Source of the DNA: Arthrospira sp. PCC 9108
Lineage (GTDB): Bacteria > Cyanobacteriota > Cyanobacteriia > Cyanobacteriales > Microcoleaceae
NCBI GenBank assembly: GCA_016745315.1
Contig: CP066886.1
Coordinates: 5,952,501-6,016,500, forward strand
DNA: 64,000 bases
Direction of reading: 5' to 3'
The position numbers and the translations under genes were made by a program. Below are positions 45,077 to 53,277 of the stretch, one piece after another (positions within the stretch are counted from its first letter, which is position 1; each line of letters starts with the position of its first letter). The notes beneath the pieces are model-generated. The model made no database searches, was not told the origin of the DNA, and was given only the letters and a program-made list of their open reading frames with translations.

Positions 45077-45217
45077 ATTTGAGGAACTTCTGAGCTACAA
45101 AATAATTCAAAATAATTATGCTGTGTTATAGCCTGATCCTGTTCTTATTCTTAAATAATGGGGCAGGGGTTGGCTATGTCTAAATACAACTTCCCCGATT
45201 TGAGTGAGGGGTGATTA

Positions 45218-45742
45218 ATGCTTGTTGCTGCTTGGAGACGCGGATATATGAATTCTTGGCTCGCTTCTGTCTATAATCCCATGAGCCGGAAAGGGTTACA
45301 AACACTTTTTGTCGGTGTTTTCGCTGTGTTTGGAGTCCTTAGCGGAGTAGTCCCCGACTTGTTGTCCCCCACAGGTCGGTCAGGAACTTTCGCTAACGCA
45401 CAGCAAGGCTCTAATATTACTGATGATGAAATTCGCAATTATGCCCGTGCCGTTCTACTAATTGAACCTAGACGCAAACAGGCCTATGATGAGATTAGGG
45501 GAATTGCAGGGGGTACGGTTCCAGAGGTGATCTGTAGCGATCGCCGTGGGATTAATAGCTTGAATCGAGATCTAAGGGCGATCGCTGTTAATTATTGCAA
45601 TCTGGCCAAGGATTTTATTGAACAGCACAATCTTACCATTAATCGATTTAACGAGATTACTCGATTACAACAAGATAACCCACAACTGCAACGGCAAATT
45701 CAGGCTGAGTTACTTCGTCAACAGCGTAGTAACGGCAACTAA
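45218..45742 (+). CDS. DUF4168 exported protein, copy 1
   Basis: The 174-residue protein has a long N-region and a hydrophobic export segment (LFVGVFAVFGVLSGVV), then a helical domain matching DUF4168: ITDDEIRNYARAVLLIEPRRKQAYDEI and, near the end, INRFNEITRLQQDNPQLQRQIQAELL. Two Cys residues (ICSD and NYC) may form a disulphide. ATG 45218 has GAGGGG six bases upstream. The next gene is a paralogue, so the pair arose by tandem duplication. Function unknown. Confidence 0.8.
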   Translation: MLVAAWRRGYMNSWLASVYNPMSRKGLQTLFVGVFAVFGVLSGVVPDLLSPTGRSGTFANAQQGSNITDDEIRNYARAVLLIEPRRKQAYDEIRGIAGGTVPEVICSDRRGINSLNRDLRAIAVNYCNLAKDFIEQHNLTINRFNEITRLQQDNPQLQRQIQAELLRQQRSNGN

Positions 45743-45818
45743 TCCTATATGACTCCCCTAGATATTTTAGGGGAATTTGTGTTATTTATTTATTACTTTA
45801 ACGGAGTAACAAACTACT

Positions 45819-46307
45819 ATGAAACTACCACATCAAGGGCATTTACATCGGTTATTCATTCAGTCCACTGCCATCACTATTTTATCTGGTGTCGGACTGC
45901 TGACGGGATGGGTTCCTAGTTTAACTGCTCCATCCCTAACCGCCAGTTTTAGCACGACCGCTAGAGCGGGAAATCCTACCTTTAGCAATCAGGAGATTAC
46001 CAACTACGCTCAAGCAGCGATCGCACTGGAATCGAGACGGCATCAGGCGGTTGAGGAAATTAAAAGAATTGTCGGACAAGTGCCGCGCATTGTCTGTGAT
46101 GAGCCGACTAGCATTAATATGCTACCTGGAAATGCTCCCCAAATTGCGGTTAGCTACTGTGACCAAGCCAAACGCATTATTGAAAGCAAAGGATTAACTG
46201 TTAGTCGCTTTAATGAAATCACCCGCCATCAACAATCTGATAGCCGATTTAGAGAGCGCATTCAAGCAGAAATTCTCCGAATTATGCAATCTCCTGATGC
46301 ACGGTAG
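45819..46307 (+). CDS. DUF4168 exported protein, copy 2
   Basis: The 162-residue protein repeats the layout of the previous gene: an export segment (STAITILSGVGLLTGWVPSL), then FSNQEITNYAQAAIALESRRHQAVEEIK, two Cys residues (IVCDE and SYCDQ), and LTVSRFNEITRHQQSDSRFR near the end. The two share the NEITR and helical pattern clearly but have diverged over most positions. It stops one base before the end of the convergent gene that follows. Confidence 0.8.
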   Translation: MKLPHQGHLHRLFIQSTAITILSGVGLLTGWVPSLTAPSLTASFSTTARAGNPTFSNQEITNYAQAAIALESRRHQAVEEIKRIVGQVPRIVCDEPTSINMLPGNAPQIAVSYCDQAKRIIESKGLTVSRFNEITRHQQSDSRFRERIQAEILRIMQSPDAR

Positions 46308-47141
46308 TTAGCAATTGGGGATTCTGCGACTGTGTTGTATTATCCCCGTCAACAACTGATTGGCGATCGCATAAATTCCCTTCCATTTATCTCGGCGGAT
46401 TTTGCGTAAATAAAACCAAGTCCCTTGATAAAAATCTACCAAACGCCGGCCGCGATACTCTTTTTGAATGCCACCCGGATCGAGTCGGATACCCTCAAGG
46501 TTATAGTTATTTCGGTTTAAAGGGTTGAGTTTAGTCAACCCTTCTTTATAGGCAAATTCTCGATATCTTAAACCTTGGCGATTACATAACCTGGATTTCT
46601 CATCATCAATCCACTCACTCACCACCCAATTTTGACTCGCAAATAAAAACTCAGCCATATCTTTTGTTACCCCACAATATTTTAAACGAATCCCCACCGG
46701 AATTTCACCCCATGGACCATGAACCCATATAAAATCTGGGTCAAAAAATGCTTTAAATACTATGGGTTCCTCGCCATTGATGGTGATTTTTGCGACTCTA
46801 CCCACCATCCCACAACCGATAATTTTCGCAGTTATATTTATCGGATTTTCCGAGTATTTATCAAGACAATTGATGTAAAAATTTACAGTAAAATTAGGGG
46901 TGGTAATCAGCCGGACATAAATAGCCAAGCCATCCAGAAAAACCCTAATTTCTGATACCCCCAATCCTCTATCCGGGTCTAAATAAGAGGCGATCGGTTC
47001 CCCAAAGTATAACTTATTGGTACCTGTTTTTAGACAAAACTCCTGGCAGAGCTGATAAAATATATAGGGTGAAATTAATTCAGTTTGTGCCCGAACTATG
47101 ATCGACTCTAACATCCCCTGATGACAGTTCAAAATCCCCAC
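46308..47141 (-). CDS. Orphan protein with kinase-like motifs
   Basis: I do not recognise this 277-residue protein. Its middle resembles a small protein-kinase fold: a Gly-rich loop (IGCGMVGRVAKI, 108-119), a VAIK-like Lys130 (IVFKAF), a hinge-like WVVSEW (172-177) and a segment NPLNRNNYNLEGIRLDPGGI (206-225) in which Asp221-Pro-Gly-Gly could stand for the DFG motif. The usual HRD motif is absent. The N-terminal 100 residues are unassigned. If a kinase, it would be of the divergent, effector-like type. The start (GTG 47141) is uncertain, and the gene is convergent with the DUF4168 pair. Confidence 0.6.
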   Translation of the reverse strand: MGILNCHQGMLESIIVRAQTELISPYIFYQLCQEFCLKTGTNKLYFGEPIASYLDPDRGLGVSEIRVFLDGLAIYVRLITTPNFTVNFYINCLDKYSENPINITAKIIGCGMVGRVAKITINGEEPIVFKAFFDPDFIWVHGPWGEIPVGIRLKYCGVTKDMAEFLFASQNWVVSEWIDDEKSRLCNRQGLRYREFAYKEGLTKLNPLNRNNYNLEGIRLDPGGIQKEYRGRRLVDFYQGTWFYLRKIRRDKWKGIYAIANQLLTGIIQHSRRIPNC

Positions 47142-47229
47142 TCTCCCCTTTAATAATTCCTGGTTAAATACAGGGTAAGCTATATTTCTGAGTGAACTTC
47201 TGTTAACAAATGTCCACTACATTGATTTT

Positions 47230-48087
47230 ATGAAAAATATCATTCGGGTTTTCCTGACCCTAACTCTGTGTAGCCTATTTCCCCTAAATGCGATCGCCGG
47301 AACCGTCCTCGAAGACATCAGAAGAACAGGCATTCTCAAAGCCGGAGTTAGACAAGATGCCGCCCCTTTGGGTTATCTGTCTCCAGACACCGGAGAATGG
47401 GAAGGGTACTGTATCCAACTCATGGAACTTCTAGCGAGTCGCCTCACCCAACAACTACAACTTAATCAACCCGTCCAAGTTCAACTGGTACAGTCCACCC
47501 TGGACAATCGGGAATCTATCGTCGCTGATGGAAGCGTCCACCTAGAATGTGGCCCCAACACTGTCACCCGCACCCCCCCACCAGGCATAGTCTATTCCGA
47601 TCGCTTTATCGCCACAGGAAATCACCTATTAGTTGCCGCAGATAATCAAACCTTAATCAACCCAGATGGTGCCATGGAAAACATCATTATTGGTGTACTT
47701 CCTAACACCCTTACCCAGGGATTTATCAGCAGTCGTTATTCCCTAGCTCAAATCGTACAATATCATGGCACATCAGGCCGCGCCGATGCCGTGCGTGATG
47801 TTCTTAATCGGGAAATCAACGCCTTCGCTAGTGATGGTTTATTGCTAATTGGGGAAGTGTTGCGTCAACCAGATATTAACCCTCAAGACTATGCCATAAT
47901 TCCCCAAGAACCCCTCACCTGTGAGTTCTACGGCATGATCGTACCGGAAGGAGACATCGCTTGGTTAAATACCATCAACTCATTGATTTTAGTTGAGGAA
48001 ACCCTGGAAATTCTCCAAAGTCTCTATGGTCGCGACTCCGCCTATGTCGCCACCACACAAGCGGCTTTACAAAAGTGTACCCGTTAG
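47230..48087 (+). CDS. Amino-acid-type periplasmic binding protein
   Basis: The 285-residue protein starts with a signal peptide (IIRVFLTLTLCSLFPLNAIA, cleaved after AIAG) and continues as a family 3 solute-binding protein: VLEDIRRTGILKAGVRQDAAPLGYL, then WEGYCIQLMELLASRL, and the typical ANTVTRTPPPGIVYSDRF region and C-terminal INSLILVEETLEIL. It would bind an amino acid or a similar small molecule in the periplasm. No permease or ATPase is adjacent, so it may serve a distant transporter or a receptor. Confidence 0.88.
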   Translation: MKNIIRVFLTLTLCSLFPLNAIAGTVLEDIRRTGILKAGVRQDAAPLGYLSPDTGEWEGYCIQLMELLASRLTQQLQLNQPVQVQLVQSTLDNRESIVADGSVHLECGPNTVTRTPPPGIVYSDRFIATGNHLLVAADNQTLINPDGAMENIIIGVLPNTLTQGFISSRYSLAQIVQYHGTSGRADAVRDVLNREINAFASDGLLLIGEVLRQPDINPQDYAIIPQEPLTCEFYGMIVPEGDIAWLNTINSLILVEETLEILQSLYGRDSAYVATTQAALQKCTR

Positions 48088-48106
48088 CATAGAAATTAGC
48101 TTTCAT

Positions 48107-48131
48107 TAACCCCCCTCCTCACTCAGGGGAG
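48107..48131. terminator. CCCTCC/GGAGGG hairpin between convergent genes
   Basis: CCCTCC and GGAGGG pair around a nine-base loop between the binding-protein gene and ycf37, which converge. A T-run is weak, so termination is likely but not certain. Confidence 0.45.
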
Positions 48132-48143
48132 GGTCGGGAAATG

Positions 48144-48692
48144 TTATTGAGCAGTTTCTGAGGTGGGAATACCTAATCGTTTCCGTAAAGACTCAGCGCG
48201 ACGTTGAGCAATTTGATTATTGGGTTCTAAACTCAGAGACTTTTCGTAGGCTTCTAAAGCCTGAGAAGTCAGCTTTTTGCGTTCGTAAGCATAACCTAGA
48301 TTATTGCAAGCTGTCGCATATTCAGGAGTCAGCTTTAATGCTTCCTTATAATTACGAATGGCGATATCATATTCTTCCTTAGCAAAGTGAGCATAACCCA
48401 AGGCATTATAAATCATGGCTATGTTCTCAGGTGGCTCCTGTTCCTCTACTGCTTTGAGAGCTTTTTGTAAAACAGCGATCGCCTGAGAATACAAGTTTTT
48501 ATCATTATAAATACAGCCTAATTTATAATATTCCTGAGCTGTTCCTTGACCCTGAGAGAGCTGCTGTTGCAATTGTGACATCTTACTCTCAACTTCGCGA
48601 GTTCGGAAAATCTGACGCACAATAAAAAAGCCAGAACCCGACAAAAAAACCAGCAGTAATACCAGATAAACAACTGCGAGATTACTATCCAT
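48144..48692 (-). CDS. ycf37: Ycf37-like TPR protein, photosystem I assembly
   Basis: From ATG 48692 the 182-residue protein has an N-terminal membrane anchor (LAVVYLVLLLVFLSGSGFFI), a short coiled stretch (VESKMSQLQQQLSQGQG) and three TPR repeats (for example YYKLGCIYNDKNLYSQAIAV and ACNNLGYAYERKKLTSQALE). This layout and the QEYYKLG and RRAESLRKRL ends match Ycf37, a thylakoid protein that helps assemble or stabilise photosystem I. The upstream frame (to 48761) lacks such similarity. It lies downstream of rpmI-rplT on the same strand. Confidence 0.8.
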   Translation of the reverse strand: MDSNLAVVYLVLLLVFLSGSGFFIVRQIFRTREVESKMSQLQQQLSQGQGTAQEYYKLGCIYNDKNLYSQAIAVLQKALKAVEEQEPPENIAMIYNALGYAHFAKEEYDIAIRNYKEALKLTPEYATACNNLGYAYERKKLTSQALEAYEKSLSLEPNNQIAQRRAESLRKRLGIPTSETAQ

Positions 48693-48782
48693 TTTTAATT
48701 TTAAATTACCAATTTCATCTGACCTTGAAGAAGGATAGAATTGTCTCCATCCTTCGTTCAAAGTGTACCAATTGAAAATCCC

Positions 48783-49139
48783 CTAGGATTGAGCTTGAGC
48801 AGCTTTAGCGACCACTTTTTCAAACGTATCTGGGTCAAGCACTGCCATTTCCGCCAGCATCTTGCGATTGATTTCAATGTCGGCTTTTTTCAAATTCCCC
48901 ATGAGTTGGCTATAACTGATGCCGTGGACTCTAGCAGCAGCATTAATCCGGGTAATCCACAGACGGCGGAAGTCGCGCTTGCGTTTTTTTCTATCCCGGT
49001 AAGCGTTACGCAGCGCCTGCATAACCCGCTGATTAGCAATTCGGAAATTTTTAGATTGAGATCCGCGAAATCCTTTCGCAAGTTTGAGAATTTTTTTGCG
49101 ACGTTTACGGGCAACATTACCACGTTTAACTCGTGTCAT
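48783..49139 (-). CDS. rplT: 50S ribosomal protein L20
   Basis: The 118-residue basic protein starts MTRVKRGNVARKRRKKILKL and contains AYRDRKKRKRDFRRLWITRI and LDPDTFEKVVA, the pattern of L20, which binds 23S rRNA early in 50S assembly. It follows rpmI after a 40-base gap on the same strand, the standard rpmI-rplT order. In many bacteria L20 represses its own operon; I see no clear mimic structure here. Confidence 0.97.
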   Translation of the reverse strand: MTRVKRGNVARKRRKKILKLAKGFRGSQSKNFRIANQRVMQALRNAYRDRKKRKRDFRRLWITRINAAARVHGISYSQLMGNLKKADIEINRKMLAEMAVLDPDTFEKVVAKAAQAQS

Positions 49140-49179
49140 TGTTGTTTTTCCTTAAAATTGAGTTGATCGAACTATAGCG

Positions 49180-49377
49180 TTACAAATACGGCATCATCAG
49201 ACGCACGTTTTCAGCATCGCGTTCATCGACAATAGCCGTTTTTGACAAACGGCGCTTGCGAGTTGCACTTTTGTGTTGTAGCAGGTGACTCTTAAAAGCC
49301 TTGCGGCGTGCGAGTTTCCCGCTTCCCGTTACCTTAAAGCGCCTAGCTGCTGATTTACGAGTTTTGAGTTTGGGCAT
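49180..49377 (-). CDS. rpmI: 50S ribosomal protein L35
   Basis: From the ATG 49377 the 65-residue protein starts MPKLKTRKSAARRFKVTG and has HLLQHKSATRKRRLSK, the L35 signature. The longer frame (start 49398) would add seven residues outside the family. It is the first gene of the rpmI-rplT pair. No infC lies upstream, which differs from many other bacteria. Confidence 0.97.
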   Translation of the reverse strand: MPKLKTRKSAARRFKVTGSGKLARRKAFKSHLLQHKSATRKRRLSKTAIVDERDAENVRLMMPYL

Positions 49378-49445
49378 GAAATGGCTGGAATTCGACACAA
49401 GCTATGATTATAGCATTTGCTGGGATTGATGAGTAGATAAATCGA

Positions 49446-49880
49446 TTAATTAGTTTGCTGGTGTTTATGGTGATGCACCTCAACCACGGTGTGAACATTA
49501 CCTCTGGGGTTAAAGTCGCCTTTGATGTGAACTGACAGGGGGTCACAGGCGGCAACAAAGTCATCAAGGATCTGGTTAACTGATTCCTCATGGGATATGT
49601 AGCGATCGCGATAACTGTTAATATAGAGCTTGATTGACTTTAACTCTACCACGGACTGATCCGGCACATAGGTTAAATCAATGGTGGCAAAATCTGGATA
49701 TCCCGAAAACGGACACTTACAAGTAAACTCTGGTAAGACTATGTTAATTTGATAGCTGCGTCCGGGTCGGGGATTGGGGAAGGTGATTAACTGCCCCTCG
49801 CTAATCTCTCTCTCTCCATATCTGGGTTCTGTATTAGTAACCGATTCAGTCTCAGAAGGTTTTACCTGGGAGTTACTCAT
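49446..49880 (-). CDS. queF: NADPH-dependent 7-cyano-7-deazaguanine reductase
   Basis: QueF reduces preQ0 to preQ1 in queuosine synthesis. The 144-residue, single-domain protein has the catalytic Cys56 and Asp63 in FTCKCPFSGYPDFATIDLTY and the QueF motif VVELKSIKLYINSYRD. The C-terminus (HHHKHQQ) is His-rich, which is often seen in cyanobacterial copies. The queD gene of the same pathway lies 20 kb away. Confidence 0.95.
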   Translation of the reverse strand: MSNSQVKPSETESVTNTEPRYGEREISEGQLITFPNPRPGRSYQINIVLPEFTCKCPFSGYPDFATIDLTYVPDQSVVELKSIKLYINSYRDRYISHEESVNQILDDFVAACDPLSVHIKGDFNPRGNVHTVVEVHHHKHQQTN

Positions 49881-50029
49881 AATTTATATCAACAATAAAC
49901 AACCAATTGCGATCGCCCGTAGATTTCCTTGACTAAATGCCCCGTGATTGGTCTAATAGCAATATCATCAAGGCGATCGTCGTTCAACTAATCCCGTTGA
50001 TCATACCCCAAAGTTTATCCATAACAGCC

Positions 50030-50614
50030 ATGTCAAATCCTATACCAAATTCTACAGCCTCTAACCCCACCCCACCCGAAGGCGGAAATAGTAGTAGTTA
50101 TTCACCCTCAGTCCCCATATCCCTATATCGAGAGGTAACAGCCGAATTACAGGGTTCTCAAAACCTAATCAATTCCCTGAGAACCCAAAACCAACAACTT
50201 CTCGAAGAAAATCAAAATTTGCGCCAAGAACTTAATAATGTAGTCCAGGCTGCTAATCAATTCTATTTAGCCGTTGAATCGGTGCAAGGGAAAAACCAGC
50301 CATTATCAGCAGTTCCCCCTGTCAATCCTAGCTTTAGTGTTAATCCCGTCTCGCCGCCACCCAACTTTTATGAACAGCCCAGAACCGAGATTCCACAACC
50401 AGATGTAGTCTTTCCCCCAAACAGCGACGCGCCGGACACTCCACCGCCCCAATTTACTGAGGAACCAGAAGGCCGACTGCGACCGTCATCAGGACCTGAT
50501 AGAGGTGAATTAAGTGGGATCTGGCTAATTGTTTCCATCGCCCTAATTGTAGTAGCCGCCTTTGGTATGGGCTATTGGGTAGTTCGTCCCCTGTTGCAGC
50601 AACAAGGGCGCTAA
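50030..50614 (+). CDS. Single-pass membrane protein with coiled coil and Pro-rich linker
   Basis: From ATG 50030 the 194-residue protein has a polar N-terminus, a short coiled coil (EVTAELQGSQNLINSLRTQN, then LLEENQNLRQELNNVV), a long Pro/Ser-rich linker and one C-terminal membrane helix (IWLIVSIALIVVAAFGMGYW). This tail-anchored layout suggests a cytosolic coil held to the membrane. The frame is open upstream to 49937 but that part looks noncoding. No family is recognised. Confidence 0.7.
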   Translation: MSNPIPNSTASNPTPPEGGNSSSYSPSVPISLYREVTAELQGSQNLINSLRTQNQQLLEENQNLRQELNNVVQAANQFYLAVESVQGKNQPLSAVPPVNPSFSVNPVSPPPNFYEQPRTEIPQPDVVFPPNSDAPDTPPPQFTEEPEGRLRPSSGPDRGELSGIWLIVSIALIVVAAFGMGYWVVRPLLQQQGR

Positions 50615-50651
50615 TCGTTGATGAACCCGACAATCAGACCCAAATCAGACC

Positions 50652-50692
50652 AAAATTCCACGATCGCAGATGACTAAAGATCGTGGAATTTT
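50652..50692. terminator. Perfect 14-base inverted repeat, bidirectional terminator
   Basis: AAAATTCCACGATC (50652-50665) and GATCGTGGAATTTT (50679-50692) are perfect complements around a 13-base loop. A and T runs at the ends make it a terminator in both directions between the convergent membrane-protein gene and speD. Confidence 0.9.
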
Positions 50693-50707
50693 CTAGGAAG
50701 CGATCGC

Positions 50708-51142
50708 CTAACGACCAGCAAAACTGGTTTCTGCCAAAGCCGTCAAATTAGTCGCTGGTGAGGTTTCACTAACCGAGGAATTATCGACACTGACTGAAGG
50801 TTCAAAACCGCGCTCAAACTCACGTCTATTGACCTGACCGGCTTGCAATGCAGTTTCCAAATGTTCAGCAGCTTTGCGAGGATTACCACGGCCACAGAAA
50901 AACAGATCAGCCGCAAAATAGCCATACTCAGGCCAGGTGTGAATAGCAATATGCGATTCAGCCAAGGTGGCTGTTGCCGTCACCCCGTGGGGGCTAAATT
51001 GATGCACACAAAAGTCAATCAACGTCGCCTCTCCTGCGGTAACTGCATCGAGTATAGCAGTGCGGATACGTTCGGGGTCATTCAAAAGATCTGCAGGACA
51101 GTGCCAAGCGTCAATGACCAGATGGGTTCCCAATTGTTTCAT
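50708..51142 (-). CDS. speD: S-adenosylmethionine decarboxylase proenzyme
   Basis: This enzyme makes decarboxylated AdoMet for polyamine (spermidine-type) synthesis. From ATG 51142 (GGAGG 12 bases upstream) the 144-residue proenzyme cuts itself between Glu62 and Ser63 (LAESHIAIHTWPEYG), turning Ser63 into the pyruvoyl group. His68 and Cys83 (LFFCGRG) are the conserved catalytic pair. It is the small bacterial class (SpeH type). The C-terminal 25 residues after EFERGF are low complexity. Confidence 0.95.
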   Translation of the reverse strand: MKQLGTHLVIDAWHCPADLLNDPERIRTAILDAVTAGEATLIDFCVHQFSPHGVTATATLAESHIAIHTWPEYGYFAADLFFCGRGNPRKAAEHLETALQAGQVNRREFERGFEPSVSVDNSSVSETSPATNLTALAETSFAGR

Positions 51143-51358
51143 TCTGCGCGGTTTTACCTCCACCCTTAAATGGTCTCAAACTTTTTCAGTCTATCACATC
51201 AGTTAAATTGCGATCGCACCATTACAAAATAGAGGCAAATTATCCTGTGGTTCGTTGTTAATCCCTGTTACTGGGGGAGAAGGCGATCGCCTAGGGGCGC
51301 GCCTGGGCAGTTCCTCGAAGCCGCCCCCGGACCTCCCCTCTAGGAGAAGGCGATCGAG

Positions 51359-52414
51359 CTATTGGTGGGTAGCGCCATTAGGCAGAATAGTTCCCTCCAT
51401 GGTTGTATCATCCAAATTAGCCACACTCAAACTCGCCCCAATCAGATTCGCCTGATTCAGGTTAGCCCCCGCCAAATTCGCCCCCCGTAGTGAAGTCAGT
51501 AGCAGTCCAGCACCACAAAGATTAGCATCAGTGAGGTTAGCCAAACGCAGATCAGCTTCTAACAAGTTAGCCCCCGCCAAATTCGCCCCCGTTAAATTCG
51601 CCCCCCGTAAATCAGCTTTACTGAGATTAGCCAACCGTAGATCAGCGCATTGTAACGTTAAGCCATTGAGGTTAGCCCCCGTCAAATTCGCCCCCGTCAA
51701 ATTCGCCCCCGTCAAATTTGCGCCATTGAGGTTAGCCCCCGCCAAATTCGCCCCCGCCAAATTCGCCCCCGTCAAATTCGCAATGCAGAAATTACTATTT
51801 TGTATAACTGACTCACTCAAATCAGCCCCGGTCAAATTCGCCCCACTCAAATTTCCTTGATTTAAGTGAACCCGGATCAGAGTAGCCCCGGTCAAATTCG
51901 CCCCACTCAAATCTATCTCACTAAGAATAGAGCGGTTTAAATTAGCTCCCGTCATGTGCGCCCCACTGAGAACAGAGCGAGTCATAGTCGCCCCAACCAA
52001 AATAGCATCAGTCAGTTGAGAACCATTCAGCAGACAAGTCCCAATCAAACTTGCTCCCGTGAGGTTAACCCCCGTTAAATTCACCTGAGACAAAATCGCC
52101 CCACTCAAACTCGCCCCACTCAGGTCAGCTTGATGCAAAACTGTTTCCGTCATACTAGCCCCAGTCAAATTCGCATCAATCAAAACCGCCATTGATAGAT
52201 CCGCATAACTCAACTGAGATCTACTCAGGTTCGCACCAATCAAGCGGGTATGAACCATTAGGGCTTCTGCCAAATTCGCCCCACTCAAGTTGATCCGATT
52301 TAGGGTAACTTCATTGAAAATTGCTGCCACTAGGGAGATATCGCTAAAGTTTCGTTCCCCTTGGGCATATCGAGTTAAAAGTTTATTAACAGTAACCGTT
52401 TCAGGCTTGCTCAT
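51359..52414 (-). CDS. Pentapeptide-repeat protein
   Basis: The 351-residue protein consists of about 60 pentapeptide repeats of the A(N/D)LXX type (for example GANLTGANLAGANLNGANLT) from about residue 35 to the end. These fold into a right-handed square beta helix. An N-terminal segment (VTVNKLLTRYAQGERNFSDI) caps it, as in many cyanobacterial members. There is no export signal. The function of most such proteins is unknown; a subset mimic DNA. The very regular middle suggests internal expansion. Confidence 0.93.
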   Translation of the reverse strand: MSKPETVTVNKLLTRYAQGERNFSDISLVAAIFNEVTLNRINLSGANLAEALMVHTRLIGANLSRSQLSYADLSMAVLIDANLTGASMTETVLHQADLSGASLSGAILSQVNLTGVNLTGASLIGTCLLNGSQLTDAILVGATMTRSVLSGAHMTGANLNRSILSEIDLSGANLTGATLIRVHLNQGNLSGANLTGADLSESVIQNSNFCIANLTGANLAGANLAGANLNGANLTGANLTGANLTGANLNGLTLQCADLRLANLSKADLRGANLTGANLAGANLLEADLRLANLTDANLCGAGLLLTSLRGANLAGANLNQANLIGASLSVANLDDTTMEGTILPNGATHQ

Positions 52415-52608
52415 ACAAAAGGAATAATTGACTATCTCTATTGGAATCGGAATTGAAAAGGGATATTTTCCATGAACTCCAATCGAAAAAGCTCATAGAA
52501 TCTGCGGGTGAACTGATGGTTAACAACAAAAAGACCTACTCGCCCCTGAGTCGATAACCACAGGCTACCTGCTGACCGCCTCAGAAGGCTTTAGCTAATT
52601 GCCCCAAT

Positions 52609-52878
52609 TCAGCTTGTATCACCAGCGACCATCCCATAATGTTCTAGGGAAGCTAAAGATACTAGGACTAAATCAAGATGCCAGGGTTCGGAAGTTTTAG
52701 ATGACAGGGGAAGATCTACTCGCCAAAACTGATCCCCAGGGTGGCGGTTCTGGGGATAGGCGATCGCCTGAATAATCCAAAATTTGATGATTTTAGCTAA
52801 CAACACATTTGGCTGATGATCGGGAAAACCCTTAACCCATCGCCAATAACCAGCGGACGGATCCCTTGCAACTCCCAT
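52609..52878 (-). CDS. Small hypothetical protein
   Basis: The 89-residue protein has a Trp-rich N-terminus (AGYWRWVKGFPDHQPNVLLA), a helical middle (KIIKFWIIQAIAYPQ) and a strand-rich end (WHLDLVLVSLASLEHYG). It lacks signal or membrane features and I do not recognise a family. The protein-like composition and distinct strand pattern support a real gene, but neighbours give no clue to function. Confidence 0.5.
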   Translation of the reverse strand: MGVARDPSAGYWRWVKGFPDHQPNVLLAKIIKFWIIQAIAYPQNRHPGDQFWRVDLPLSSKTSEPWHLDLVLVSLASLEHYGMVAGDTS

Positions 52879-53277
52879 AAAGTGTGTATTCCTTACCCCA
52901 ATACCCAGGTCAAATTCTCATTTAACCTAAGACAGAAGCACGCATCTGGGGAATTAGTCGATTTCAGGCAACTTGCTGCTCAGTGGTGGGATAGATTCTC
53001 ACCTTAACAACGTTTCTCTTGATATCAGTTTAACACCAATAGGAGCAATAGTCAGCCCCATAGAGCGTTGTCAATCTGCCAGATTCTAATCCCCACTGCA
53101 GTTGTGGGGGCAATGTTTTTAAAATAGTCCCCTAACTAAAGATAATAGCTGAGGGATATACTGAGCAAGACTGCCACTCAAATCAATTTGAGAAATGGGG
53201 AACAGTCTACGGATTAGCGGGTTCATTCCCGGAAAATCCTCAATGTGAAAACCAAGTTACTGGCAACCGGAGGGACT
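52879..53277. other. Intergenic region with a hairpin
   Basis: About 400 bases between divergent genes. A hairpin with CCCCAC (53091-53096) and GTGGGG (53104-53109), followed six bases later by TTTTT, could end a small RNA transcribed on the plus strand. No promoter was identified, so no RNA is called. The rest shows no gene. Confidence 0.4.

Noticed and set aside
51531..51860. Plus-strand frame rich in KFAPVKFAP
   Set aside because: Shadow of the pentapeptide-repeat gene on the other strand.
53091..53120. Hairpin plus T-run as the end of a small RNA
   Set aside because: The T-run is six bases away from the stem and no promoter or known small-RNA motif was seen upstream.
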